From positions 62,001 through 126,000 of the forward strand of contig CADAAR010000008.1 of NCBI GenBank assembly GCA_902785945.1: a stretch of DNA of 64,000 nt, read 5' to 3'. Origin of the DNA: an uncultured Prevotellaceae bacterium. Lineage in GTDB: Bacteria > Bacteroidota > Bacteroidia > Bacteroidales > Bacteroidaceae. A program made the translations under genes and the position numbers. This document shows positions 1-8,738 of the stretch, piece by piece. Positions within the stretch are counted from its first letter, which is position 1. Every line of letters begins with the position of its first letter. The notes under the pieces were generated by a model. The model was not told where the DNA came from. It saw nothing but the letters and a program-made list of their open reading frames with translations, and did not search any database.

Positions 1-3000
1 ATCCCTATGTGCTGGCTGCTACAGCCCTTGCAGGGCTCGTATCGGCTATGGTCGCTTTCAGTGGAGCGAGCGACGATGCTGAGGCTGCAAACGAGAGGCT
101 GAATACGTCATTTAGCGCAACGCAGGCAGAGATCAACACAGAACAGAAGAAAATTGACGACCTGTTCGACAGGCTGCGAAAGGCAGAGGAAGGAACCAAC
201 GAATACAAGAAGGTTAAGGACACGATTCTCAATCAGTATGGATCCTATCTCGAAGGTCTGAATAGCGAAATTGCCACATTGAATGATGTGGAAGGTGCAT
301 ACAGGGCCGTTGCTGCTGCCGCGAGGGATGCTGCACTTGCTCGTGGCCGTGAGGCAGCTCTTGCGTCTGCTAACAGCGACTATAACCAGAAGTATTCCGA
401 AAATCTTGGCAAGATCTATGACAAGCTGATAAAGAAGGGGTTTAGCGAAAGCGATACAAAGAGAATGGTGAGCTGGATTCAGAGTGACCTGAAAAAGACC
501 GGAAAGGTTGCAGAGGATACACAGCGTGCCCTTCATAAATACGGCGTTGACTACTCCTGGTTCGGTGAGCTCAACAAAGCTGAGCAGAGGCTTTCCTATG
601 AGACCCAGAAGATCAACGGCTTGTTCGGTGAACAGGGCAAGATAGCAGAAGACAATTCGAAGAAAGTCAAGAAGCTCAGCGAGGACTATGCTGTTGCTGA
701 GCGGAACTTCCGCAATGCTGAAAACTGGCTGAATCAGATCAAGAAGAACAAGTCCGACTATACGACAGAGGAATATAAGGCTGCCAAATCCAATTACGAG
801 GCCATGAAGAAGGCTTTCTCTGATGTTGGCGGAGATCCTGATAAAGGAAAAAAGTCTGGCTCCAAGTCTTCCGACGAGCAGAAGAAGCGGGAAGAGGCCG
901 ATGCCAAGGAGATCGAGCAGGCCCTGAAACATGCCGAAGAGATGTCTCGGCTGAAGCGTGATGCCGAGCGTGCGGAAAAGGATGCCTCTATCGCTGCCAT
1001 CAGGAACCAGGCAGAGCGTGAGAGGGCCGAGAGGGAAGTGCAGTACCAGAGGTCACGCGAGGACATCCTCAGTCAGGAAGAGGAAATCTACAGGGCCATC
1101 TACGAGCAGAGGAAGAAAGCCTACGAGGATGCCAACAAAGGCAAGAAGCATGAGAGCTACGAGAATACCGATGCAGGAAAGGCCGGTTGGAGCAAGAGCG
1201 TCATGCAGGGCACCCTCAAAGGTGATGAGGTGACACAGGTTAGCCTTGCATACAAGAAGATGTATGCCGACCTTAATAAGCTCGATGCCGAGCGTCTGCG
1301 AGAAGAGCAGGTGCGCATGGAGCAGCTTGTGGCATCCCACCAGAGCTACACCGACAAAAAGATTGCCATCGACAGGAAGTATAACGATGACATGGCCGAG
1401 TTGGGTGCAGCCTTGCAGAAGGCGGAGGCCGCAGGTGACAAGGAGATGGTGGAATCCCTCAAACGCTCTATGGCAGAGGTCGAGAAGGAACGTGCCAAGA
1501 GCCAGGCAGATCTGTCGCTCGCACAGTTGAAGGAGATGCCGGAGTACATCCGTGCCTTCGAGGACTTGGATAACACATCTACAGAGACGCTGGAGCACCT
1601 TATCCAGATGTTCGAGGAAACGATGCAGGCACAGGCCCAGACATTGAATCCCGAACAGATGCGCGAATGGGTGAGCACCATCCAGCAGATGAAGGATGCC
1701 GTTGACCAACGCAATCCGTTCAAGGCACTTGCCAGCTCTACCACGAACGTGAAGAATGCCTACAAGGATTTGCAAAAGGCGCAGGAAAACCTGAGTCGGG
1801 TTCAAAAGGGAATACCTGTTGTCGTCGGTACGGAAGTGGATGCCAACGGTGAACTCGTCGAAGTTCTTCTTTCTGAGGAAGAGGCGCAGGATGCTGTAAG
1901 ACAGGCTACGGATGATTACCTGAAATCTTCAAACAAGCAGAAGAAGGCTTTTGCGCAAGTCCGCAGCGAGGTGGATGAGCTTGGGTCATCCATCAGTAAT
2001 CTTGGCTCTTCGATAGGCGGTGAGGCAGGTCAGATATTGGAGATCGTCGGTAGCGTCATGACATTCACCACTCAGACCATCGATACCGTAAATCAGATAT
2101 CAGACAGCATCAAGAACGTCAAGGCTGGTGTAGAGGCTACTATGGATGCCATACAGACGAGTAACGCCATCCTTGCCATTATCGGTGCCGCATACAAGAT
2201 CTTCACGGCTGTTTCCAGCCTCTTCGGCGAGAGCGAGGAAGAGAAGCAGGCGCGTCTGGCCCGCGAAGAGATGATACGCAGCATGACGGCTTCCGTCGAG
2301 GAATACCGCCAGGCTGTCATAAAGGCACGTCAGGAAGAGGAAAACTGGTTTGCCGCATCTGAGATTAGGAAGCTTGCTGATCAGTGGCAGCTGTCCAGTG
2401 AGGCTCAGAAGAGCTATTTCGCCATTGCCAGGCAGCAGACGGAACAGTTGATGAAGGATATTGAAGGTTGGGATAAGCAATGGTCAGGGTTAATGGGTAA
2501 TTCTAACGATAGGAATAATTTCTATAATGCATACCATGAATCCATTGAACAGCTTGGTCATGCCTTTGATATGGAAATCAAGAACGAGAAAGACCAACTC
2601 GAAACGCTTTCAAGCTTCATCAAGAGAGTCTACGGTACAGACCTCTTTGGCGAAGACGGTATGCTTAATACTGCTGCCGTAGATTCATTCCTTAGTGCAT
2701 ACGGTGATAGAATACAGCATGATGACAAGGAAATACTAGAAGCTCTCAACAATAATGCAAAAGCTTATCAGGAATGGCAGAAAGAGCTACAAAGTTATGT
2801 AGACCAGCAGTTCGGAGGCTTCTCTGATAACATTGTCGATTCCCTCTGGTCATGGTACGAAGAGGGTGTCGATGTCATGGACGCTTTCAAGTCGAATGCC
2901 AAAGATACGTTCCAGACTGTAGCAAAGGATATGCTCAAAGAACTTGTGAACTCGTTGGTATTCGCTGAGCTTAAAGAGAAGCTGACCTCTTTGTTCACGG

Positions 3001-6000
3001 CATACTCTACGGCTGTTGCTGGAACGACCAGCGAAGAAGAGAGGCAACAGGCTCTTTTGACGCTCACGAAGAACCTTGAAAGTGAGATAGCTTCGTTTGA
3101 GGCCACAACGGCTGATGCCATACCTACATTGAGATCCTTCACGCAGCAGCTTGGCGAGATGTCAGATCGTCTCTTCGGTAACGGGAAGCGTACCTTCGGC
3201 AATTCCATGAATGAGGTCGTCGATTACTTTGACGATATCCGTGATGCCTGGGTGTCAACCATTACAGACATGAAGGGCGACAGTGCCGAGTTAGGCAAGA
3301 ACATCGCCAAGATAATGTTTGACAGCCTTATCACGAGCAATGTCTTCAATAGTGAGTTCGACGAATGGCTTAAAGACTTCACGAAACGCTATGAGGAAGC
3401 ACTTACCGTCCAATCGCCGGAGGAAAGGGAGCAAAGGCTTATACAGCTGGAAGCCGAGCGTGCCGACAAGATAAAGCAGCTTACCGACAGGACGAAGGAA
3501 TATGCCGATATGGTAGGCTATGCGGCAGATCAGGATGAAAGCTTCACCACCTCACTAGAGACCCTGTCAGATACGCTCATAGATGTTTTGACCGACACGG
3601 AGGATGATGCGGCAGGCATCGGCAAGAAGATAGGCTCCACCCTGCTCCGTGAAATGCTTGCCACCTTGCTGGCACAGGAAGAGTATGCAGGCAGGATAGC
3701 AGAGATCAAGGAGCATTGGAGGAAGGCCCTGGCAGGCGAAGAGGGCTATACCTATCAGTCCGTGCTGGATGAGATAACACAGCTCAACAACGACATAGCT
3801 GGAGATGAGAAGATAACGGCCATTGCCGACCAGATAAAGCAGTTGGAAAAGGCTTCTGAAAGTGCAGAGACTTCCTTCGGTGATCTCCGCAGTACCTTCA
3901 TGACCGCCATCACGGATATGGAGAACGGTACGAAGAACTTCAAGAAGACGCTCAATGAGACGCTGATGAAGGATCTGATAGACAAGAAGGTGTTCGGTGC
4001 CGCGTTTACCGTTGGTGATAAGAAGTTCGACAACTTCGATTCCTATGTCGCCGACTGGTCAGACCGCTATCTGAAAGCCCTTGAATCGGGTGACGAGAAA
4101 ATCCTTGCCGAGCTGATAAAGGAGATGGAAGAGCGTGAGGCGGCTATGGCTGAGTCGGCAGAGCAGTATGCCAGGAACCTGCAGAAGGTTACAGAGGACA
4201 CCACCTTCACCTCTATGGAGAGCAGCTTCGTATCTGCCCTTATGAACCTCGAAGGTGATGTGAACGACTTCGCCAACGATATGAAGAAGACCATCGTGCA
4301 GAAGCTCGTGGAGTCGTTCATGGTGTCGGAGAAGATAAAGCCGCTGCTTAATGAGCTGCAAGAGACCTTCGACTATGCCATGTCGCTGGACGTAGACCCG
4401 TCAGAGAGGGCAAGGATCATCGCAGAGGGCTATACGGATGCGGCTGGCGAGTTCCACAAGGGCGTGAACGACATTGCAGAGCCGATGCAGCAGATGAAGC
4501 AGACCGTAGAAGACATGCTGACAGCTGCTGGCTATGTCAGTGATGCTGTCAAGAAGGAGGCCGAGGATGCGGCAAAGGAATACGACGACATGCTTTCCAA
4601 TCTCGGCAATTCCCTCATCTCCCACCTCACCACGTCAGGAGCTACGGCGGAGGATTTCGTGAACGACCTTGTCAAGGATATCGCCAATGACATGATAGAG
4701 GCGTTCGTCACAACCAACGAGCTTTCCAAGGAGCTTGCAGGATTGAAGGAGCAGCTGTATGTCGCACTGGCCAACGGTGACGAATCGGCCATAGCAGAGA
4801 CAAAGGCCGCTATCACCGACTTTGTCAAGAGGACAAGGGATGGTGTGGAGGAATGGGCCTCCGTCTTTGACGAGCTGGAGCAGGACACCACGTTCAGCGG
4901 AATGACCAGCAGCTTCGTGTCTGCCCTGATGGACATGGATAAGTCCGCAGAGGACTGGGCGAAGGATATCGGTCAGACGATGGCACAGAAGATCATCGAG
5001 CAGATGATTGTGCCGACGATGATCCAGCCGTTGCTCGACAGGCTGCAAGGCATGTTCAAGAACGTCATGGATGCCAACACCACGACAAACGGGGATGGAA
5101 GCAAGTCATACGACTGGCAGAGCGTCATTAAGAGCTCAGACTTGAAGAAGGAGCTGGATGCCATCACCAAGGAGTACCCAGAGATACAGGCCGTTGTCAA
5201 GCAGATAATGGAAGCTCTCGGACTGGAAACGGAAAAGTCCGGCGAGAATCCTTTCAGCGGCATGGTAGGCACCTTCACCTCCGCACTTATGGATATGGAG
5301 AAGAGTGCAGAGGACTTCGCCCTTGACATGCGCAGGATGCTCACAGAGCAGATGATCGAGAAGACCGTCACAGACAAGTTCCAGACGGAGATAGACAAGC
5401 TGGGCCTGCAATGGGCCGCTGCTCTGGATGCCAACGACACCGCAGCGATAGAGGCCATCACGCAGAAGCTCGTGGAGCTGAGCAAGGAGATGGGCAAGGC
5501 CGTTGAGCCGCTTCTTGAAGGTATCAAGGATATCAACGTGCAGACGGATAAGACCTTCTCATCAATGACCGACTCGTGGGTGAGTGCCCTGATGAACATG
5601 GAGGGAACCGCCGAGGAGTTTGCAGAGAACGTCGGAAAGACGATGGCGCAGCGGATTATTACGCAGATGGTTGCGCCTATCTACATACAGCCGGTACTCG
5701 AAAGGTTGCAGAAGGCCTTCGATGAGGCCATATCCGTAGAGGGTGCGACGATAAAGAGCGTCCTTAGCGTCCTTTCACCGTTCATGGACGAGATAGAGGA
5801 AGTGTATAACCAGATCGTGCCCATGAGGGACGAGATCTACAGGGGCCTCGACATCTATACATATACCGTAGAGGAAACCGTCGATGAGGTGCAGTACGCC
5901 CTCAACGACATGAAGAGCAACTTCACTTCCGCCCTCATGGATATGACCAGTACCGCCGATGATTTCTCGAAGGACATCAGCAAGACACTCGCGCAGAACT

Positions 6001-6545
6001 TCATCGAGAACTTCGTGCTCGGCGAGAAATTCAATCAGCAGATGGAATATTGGCAGCGTCAGTACGAGAACATCATCAGCAGCGGCATGAGCGAAGATCA
6101 GCGTAAGAAGCAGCTCACACAGCTGCGTGACACGATAGCAGCCGCGAAGGAGGGGTATGTCGAAGAGGCCCGTGCCATTCAGGAACTTCTCGGCGTAGGC
6201 ACTTCGAGGGATGACAAGAGCGCGAAGGTGAACCTCGCCGACAAGATGACCTATGATCAGGGTGACGAGGCTGTCGGTATCCTGCGGGCCATACAGATAG
6301 CGACGGAACAGATAAAGGAGAGGATGCCAGGCGGCGGCATACCGCTGACATCGGCCACCAATGCAGACCTCACGCTGTCCGGTACTGACATCAAGGATAT
6401 CGCGGGCGACATGCGTGACATCATCGCAAGGTCATACCTCGAACTGATCGAGATACGCGAGAATACTGGGGCAGTCGTCCAACCCATCAAAGAGATGCGA
6501 GACGATCTTAAAGAGGTGAGAAGGGACATTCACGATAAACTATAA
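1..6545 (+). CDS. Phage tail tape-measure protein (5' end outside window)
   Basis: The reading frame is open from the first bases and runs over about 2,180 codons, so the true start lies upstream. The visible N-terminus is a hydrophobic Ala/Gly-rich stretch (LAATALAGLVSAMVAFSG), typical of the membrane-like segment of tape-measure proteins. It is followed by long charged Lys/Glu/Ala-rich coiled-coil helices (residues about 40 to 650) and a second hydrophobic part near residues 690 to 770. From about residue 945 to the end lie roughly ten diverged repeats of about 110 residues. In the family, this protein sets tail length and is threaded into the host at infection. It is followed after 4 bp by a small tail gene, as in siphophage tail modules. 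The assignment rests on length, composition and context; no enzymatic domain was recognised. Confidence 0.85.
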   Translation, partial: PYVLAATALAGLVSAMVAFSGASDDAEAANERLNTSFSATQAEINTEQKKIDDLFDRLRKAEEGTNEYKKVKDTILNQYGSYLEGLNSEIATLNDVEGAYRAVAAAARDAALARGREAALASANSDYNQKYSENLGKIYDKLIKKGFSESDTKRMVSWIQSDLKKTGKVAEDTQRALHKYGVDYSWFGELNKAEQRLSYETQKINGLFGEQGKIAEDNSKKVKKLSEDYAVAERNFRNAENWLNQIKKNKSDYTTEEYKAAKSNYEAMKKAFSDVGGDPDKGKKSGSKSSDEQKKREEADAKEIEQALKHAEEMSRLKRDAERAEKDASIAAIRNQAERERAEREVQYQRSREDILSQEEEIYRAIYEQRKKAYEDANKGKKHESYENTDAGKAGWSKSVMQGTLKGDEVTQVSLAYKKMYADLNKLDAERLREEQVRMEQLVASHQSYTDKKIAIDRKYNDDMAELGAALQKAEAAGDKEMVESLKRSMAEVEKERAKSQADLSLAQLKEMPEYIRAFEDLDNTSTETLEHLIQMFEETMQAQAQTLNPEQMREWVSTIQQMKDAVDQRNPFKALASSTTNVKNAYKDLQKAQENLSRVQKGIPVVVGTEVDANGELVEVLLSEEEAQDAVRQATDDYLKSSNKQKKAFAQVRSEVDELGSSISNLGSSIGGEAGQILEIVGSVMTFTTQTIDTVNQISDSIKNVKAGVEATMDAIQTSNAILAIIGAAYKIFTAVSSLFGESEEEKQARLAREEMIRSMTASVEEYRQAVIKARQEEENWFAASEIRKLADQWQLSSEAQKSYFAIARQQTEQLMKDIEGWDKQWSGLMGNSNDRNNFYNAYHESIEQLGHAFDMEIKNEKDQLETLSSFIKRVYGTDLFGEDGMLNTAAVDSFLSAYGDRIQHDDKEILEALNNNAKAYQEWQKELQSYVDQQFGGFSDNIVDSLWSWYEEGVDVMDAFKSNAKDTFQTVAKDMLKELVNSLVFAELKEKLTSLFTAYSTAVAGTTSEEERQQALLTLTKNLESEIASFEATTADAIPTLRSFTQQLGEMSDRLFGNGKRTFGNSMNEVVDYFDDIRDAWVSTITDMKGDSAELGKNIAKIMFDSLITSNVFNSEFDEWLKDFTKRYEEALTVQSPEEREQRLIQLEAERADKIKQLTDRTKEYADMVGYAADQDESFTTSLETLSDTLIDVLTDTEDDAAGIGKKIGSTLLREMLATLLAQEEYAGRIAEIKEHWRKALAGEEGYTYQSVLDEITQLNNDIAGDEKITAIADQIKQLEKASESAETSFGDLRSTFMTAITDMENGTKNFKKTLNETLMKDLIDKKVFGAAFTVGDKKFDNFDSYVADWSDRYLKALESGDEKILAELIKEMEEREAAMAESAEQYARNLQKVTEDTTFTSMESSFVSALMNLEGDVNDFANDMKKTIVQKLVESFMVSEKIKPLLNELQETFDYAMSLDVDPSERARIIAEGYTDAAGEFHKGVNDIAEPMQQMKQTVEDMLTAAGYVSDAVKKEAEDAAKEYDDMLSNLGNSLISHLTTSGATAEDFVNDLVKDIANDMIEAFVTTNELSKELAGLKEQLYVALANGDESAIAETKAAITDFVKRTRDGVEEWASVFDELEQDTTFSGMTSSFVSALMDMDKSAEDWAKDIGQTMAQKIIEQMIVPTMIQPLLDRLQGMFKNVMDANTTTNGDGSKSYDWQSVIKSSDLKKELDAITKEYPEIQAVVKQIMEALGLETEKSGENPFSGMVGTFTSALMDMEKSAEDFALDMRRMLTEQMIEKTVTDKFQTEIDKLGLQWAAALDANDTAAIEAITQKLVELSKEMGKAVEPLLEGIKDINVQTDKTFSSMTDSWVSALMNMEGTAEEFAENVGKTMAQRIITQMVAPIYIQPVLERLQKAFDEAISVEGATIKSVLSVLSPFMDEIEEVYNQIVPMRDEIYRGLDIYTYTVEETVDEVQYALNDMKSNFTSALMDMTSTADDFSKDISKTLAQNFIENFVLGEKFNQQMEYWQRQYENIISSGMSEDQRKKQLTQLRDTIAAAKEGYVEEARAIQELLGVGTSRDDKSAKVNLADKMTYDQGDEAVGILRAIQIATEQIKERMPGGGIPLTSATNADLTLSGTDIKDIAGDMRDIIARSYLELIEIRENTGAVVQPIKEMRDDLKEVRRDIHDKL
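2841..6110 (+). repeat. About ten diverged internal repeats in the tape-measure gene
   Basis: Units begin near 2841, 3242, 3539, 3871, 4201, 4591, 4888, 5250, 5551 and 5901, with a spacing of about 290 to 400 bp. Each encodes a pattern like F-x-x-M-x-S-x-F-V-S-A-L-M-D-M, then about 8 residues, then A-E-D-F/W, then a helix ending near an E/Q-x-x-I/F-E motif. The later units (5, 7, 8, 9 and 10) are the most alike. Repeat boundaries were set by eye. Confidence 0.75.
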
Positions 6546-6549
6546 GGCT

Positions 6550-6993
6550 ATGGGCAAGCAACTACGTTTTTACAGGGAGACCGGAACTGGTCTCGAAGAG
6601 ATAGAGATGGCCGGAATCGAGATGGGAAAGGGCTTCATGTCCGCCATCGGCGTGTCGGCACCGTTGAAGGACTATGTGACGAACTCCAACGACATGAGGG
6701 CCGGTATTCAGTACTGCCAGTTTACGCCCAAGCAGGATGAACGCCAGCTGACGCTCACGTTCTACATCAAGGGCAGCACGCAGGAGGAATACGAGACAAA
6801 TAAGAATGCCTTCTACGCGATGCTGTACGGCGGTGACGTGATACTGGCCGTGCCGTCACGTCGCAGCGAGGTCTACAGGCTGAAATACAAGAGCGGCGTG
6901 TCCTACGACGAGACGCGGAACGGCTGTTTCTCGCAGTATGCCGCGAAGTTCACCGAGCCTGATCCGACGAACAGGGCGGGCCTGCCCGTGTGA
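6550..6993 (+). CDS. Small phage tail protein (distal-tail-like)
   Basis: This 147-residue protein starts 4 bp after the tape-measure stop, so the two genes are almost certainly co-transcribed and translationally coupled. It has no signal peptide and no membrane segment. The sequence is beta-rich, with alternating hydrophobic and polar residues such as QLTLTFYIKG and VYRLKYKSG. In siphophage gene order, the position right after the tape measure is occupied by the distal tail (Dit) or a similar tail-tip protein, and the length is compatible with the core Dit fold. I do not see a sequence motif that proves this, so the call is mainly from synteny. It is the last complete structural gene in this direction. 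Confidence 0.5.
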   Translation: MGKQLRFYRETGTGLEEIEMAGIEMGKGFMSAIGVSAPLKDYVTNSNDMRAGIQYCQFTPKQDERQLTLTFYIKGSTQEEYETNKNAFYAMLYGGDVILAVPSRRSEVYRLKYKSGVSYDETRNGCFSQYAAKFTEPDPTNRAGLPV

Positions 6994-7014
6994 CCGTCCG
7001 GCTGACATGTCGGA

Positions 7015-7077
7015 ATGCCATTATTCGACATTGAAAAGATTGTCGTAAATGGCGAAGACGATAATTTCCGCAAGTAG
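7015..7077 (+). pseudogene. 20-codon stub of a possible next tail gene
   Basis: An ATG 21 bp after the tail-protein stop opens a 20-codon frame (MPLFDIEKIVVNGEDDNFRK) that ends in TAG, followed by a T-rich stretch and soon by a terminator. It reads like the beginning of a structural protein, but nothing continues it in any frame. It may be a truncated gene left by a deletion, or chance. No homology could be tested. Confidence 0.3.
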
Positions 7078-7129
7078 TTTTTTCAACCTAATTTTGCGGT
7101 GTGACGAATTATAGATGGGAATTTCCCAA

Positions 7130-7165
7130 GGGGAGTTATCTTCATGGTTAGCTCCCCGTTTTGGT
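7130..7165 (+). terminator. Rho-independent terminator after the tail module
   Basis: The stem GGGGAGTTA (from 7130) pairs with TAGCTCCCC (ending 7157) around a 9-nt loop, and the sequence continues as GTTTTGGTTTT. It closes the rightward structural transcript. Confidence 0.7.
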
Positions 7166-7233
7166 TTTCTCTGGGCTTTTATCTAAGTAAAATGTTAAAT
7201 AATGCTGATAAGAACAAATTTGTTACCTTTTTA

Positions 7234-7265
7234 TTTGGTAGTTTGGAACAAAATCGTTACCTTTG
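7234..7265 (+). promoter_or_regulatory. Bacteroidetes-type promoter of hicAB
   Basis: TTTG at 7234-7237 and TACCTTTG at 7258-7265 are separated by 20 nt, matching the Bacteroidetes sigma consensus. The hicA ATG is 25 nt downstream. Confidence 0.8.
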
Positions 7266-7289
7266 CAGTGTTCATTAAACAAGCGTTCT

Positions 7290-7472
7290 ATGAAGTATTC
7301 AGAATTTTACCGACTGATTGAGCAGCATGGCTGGACAATCAAGGGGGGTAAAGGGCACTACAAATACGTGCATCCAGACTACCCCTATTTCATACCAGTC
7401 GGCAGACACAAAACGCAAGAGATACCGAAAGGTACACTTGAAGGGATGCTGAAAGCCGCAGGTTTGAAATGA
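7290..7472 (+). CDS. hicA: HicA-family mRNA interferase toxin
   Basis: This 60-residue protein has the usual HicA length. It shows the family signature GGKGHYKY with the catalytic-type His at residue 23, in the double-stranded-RNA-binding-like fold that HicA toxins use to cleave mRNA. The ATG at 7290 is preferred over an upstream in-frame ATG at 7263, because the latter lies inside the -7 promoter box and could not be on the transcript. The C-terminal part (IPKGTLEGMLKAAGL) is the typical helix of the family. The gene is followed 91 bp later by its antitoxin. The toxin-first order is the usual one for hicAB. The pair lies at the edge of the prophage and may stabilise it. Confidence 0.9.
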   Translation: MKYSEFYRLIEQHGWTIKGGKGHYKYVHPDYPYFIPVGRHKTQEIPKGTLEGMLKAAGLK

Positions 7473-7496
7473 ACGTAAAGAGCTTCAAGGAAGCTT

Positions 7497-7518
7497 CCCA
7501 CCTCCTTCGGGGGGTGGG
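7497..7518 (+). promoter_or_regulatory. UUCG-tetraloop hairpin between toxin and antitoxin genes
   Basis: CCCACCTCC (7497-7505), TTCG (7506-7509) and GGGGGTGGG (7510-7518) form a nine-pair stem with one G-T wobble, closed by an ultra-stable C(UUCG)G loop. Only TTT follows, so it is at best a weak terminator. It may stabilise or process the mRNA between hicA and hicB. Confidence 0.65.
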
Positions 7519-7563
7519 TTTAATGAACAACTTGAAAATAGAACCGATAAAAAAGGTAATGAA

Positions 7564-7968
7564 ATGAAGACAATGACGGCAATCATCGAAAAGGCAAGTG
7601 ACGGAGGCTATGGAATCTATGCAGAGAATGGTGCTCCCGTGTTTGGCAGCGGACTGTCAGAGGATGAGGCTCGCAAGGAGTTTAAGGCTTGTCTGAAAGA
7701 ACAAGCTGAGTACATGAAGGAACGGCAGGGGGGATATCCTGATTGGTATGCAGAAGACCTTCAAGTGGAGTACCGCTACGATATGACAGGCTTCTTCCTG
7801 GCATTTCCTTTTATCAATGTTACGGAGTTCGCAAAGAGCCTTGATATCAACCCCTCATTGATGAGGAAGTATAAGAGTGGTATTGCCAAGGCAGGAGAAA
7901 AGCAGAAAGATATGATACAACGGAAGTTTGACGATATAGTAAGCCGCTTAAGTGCTGTGAGGTTCTGA
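7564..7968 (+). CDS. hicB: HicB-family antitoxin with C-terminal DNA-binding helix-turn-helix
   Basis: This is a 134-residue protein. The N-terminal half (residues 1 to about 65: TAIIEKASDGGYGIYAENG followed by an SEDEA turn) is the HicB partial RNase-H-like fold that binds the toxin. The C-terminal part (residues about 85 to 134: NVTEFAKSLDINPSLMRKYK) is a helix-turn-helix of the type HicB antitoxins use to repress their own operon. It is expected to neutralise the product of the upstream gene. No separate promoter with a TAnnTTTG box is visible in the 91-bp gap, so expression probably depends on the shared promoter at 7234 or on RNA processing at the hairpin. A near-palindromic operator was not identified by eye. 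Confidence 0.85.
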   Translation: MKTMTAIIEKASDGGYGIYAENGAPVFGSGLSEDEARKEFKACLKEQAEYMKERQGGYPDWYAEDLQVEYRYDMTGFFLAFPFINVTEFAKSLDINPSLMRKYKSGIAKAGEKQKDMIQRKFDDIVSRLSAVRF

Positions 7969-7995
7969 ATCGGTTGCTTGTATAATGAACAAAGT

Positions 7996-8022
7996 GAGGG
8001 GTGGCGTTTGTCACCCCGTTTT
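7996..8022 (+). terminator. Terminator downstream of hicB
   Basis: GGGGTG (7998-8003), loop GCGTTTGT, CACCCC (8012-8017), then GTTTTA. The right arm of the stem overlaps the stop codon of the convergent gene at 8011-8334, so the structure serves the 3' ends of both transcripts. Confidence 0.65.
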
Positions 8023-8334
8023 ACATTTTGGTATATGTGTCCTTATGTTTCCTTTTGACATTTCGGTGACGGTTATCTGCCGCTGGATCTCTTTCAGGGA
8101 ATAGTAGACAGAAGAGTTCCTGGCCCCGTCCTTACGTCGGTGGATAAGACCCATATTCCTCCACTCGTCAAGTACCTTCGGCTCGTAGCCCCTGCGTTTT
8201 AGATACCGCTGTGCCTCGCGCTGCTTTATCTTGTCGCTTTCAGGCGTGATCATGGTCATGTACTGGATCTGTCCGAGAAACATTGCATGCTCTATGATCC
8301 TGTCGAGGGATTCGCGAGAAATCAATACATCCAT
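8011..8334 (-). CDS. Hypothetical prophage protein, possible winged-helix type
   Basis: This 107-residue soluble protein is the last gene of the leftward early cluster and ends tail-to-tail with hicB. It is basic and helical in the first two thirds (DKIKQREAQRYLKRRGYEPK), followed by a segment with hydrophobic spacing (VLDEWRNMGLIHRRKDG, then SSVYYSLKEIQ) that looks like the recognition helix and wing of a small DNA-binding domain. Similar small proteins with an 'L-DEWR-MGLI-R-KDG' feel occur as helix-turn-helix proteins of Bacteroides mobile elements, but I cannot name the family. There are no membrane segments and no signal peptide. It starts 8 bp after the upstream gene's stop, so it is in the same operon. 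Confidence 0.5.
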   Translation of the reverse strand: MDVLISRESLDRIIEHAMFLGQIQYMTMITPESDKIKQREAQRYLKRRGYEPKVLDEWRNMGLIHRRKDGARNSSVYYSLKEIQRQITVTEMSKGNIRTHIPKCKTG

Positions 8335-8342
8335 AGATATCG

Positions 8343-8729
8343 TTATTTATCTTTACTACTTTTATCACCATCGTCTTGCTGATTGATTCGATGTACCTGT
8401 TCCTTGTCGGGCAGTTCCTTCACCTTGTCGTTGCTCTTGATATAGTCAACGGTGGTACCGGGTCTGTAGATCTTCAGCATATCTTTCTGCGACGGTATGA
8501 ATACCTTGCAAATGAAGCTGATTACCCAGATAGCGAATATCACGTCTAACCATTTCTTCAACCGCCTTACTCCATAAAATTCAAAGATATCTGAGATATC
8601 AGGAAAAAAAAATAATCGAACAACAAAGATTAAAACACCACAGGTTACTATGGCTGTGACAGTATCGAATAATATGTTACATGCTTCTTCAATGACTCCT
8701 ATACGAGTCAGCCAATAAATCTCATTCAT
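8343..8729 (-). CDS. Hypothetical prophage membrane protein, two TM helices
   Basis: This 128-residue protein has two predicted membrane helices (residues about 20-43, TVTAIVTCGVLIFVVRLFFF, and about 60-79, WLDVIFAIWVISFICKVFI), separated by a short acidic/aromatic loop. A highly charged cytoplasmic-type tail rich in Lys, Asp and Gln ends KSSKDK. No family was recognised. It lies 9 bp downstream of the ATPase gene and 8 bp upstream of the next gene, so it belongs to the leftward early operon. Small two-TM proteins in such positions can be superinfection-exclusion or holin-like proteins, but nothing in the sequence decides this. Confidence 0.55.
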   Translation of the reverse strand: MNEIYWLTRIGVIEEACNILFDTVTAIVTCGVLIFVVRLFFFPDISDIFEFYGVRRLKKWLDVIFAIWVISFICKVFIPSQKDMLKIYRPGTTVDYIKSNDKVKELPDKEQVHRINQQDDGDKSSKDK

Positions 8730-8738
8730 ATCTCTATA

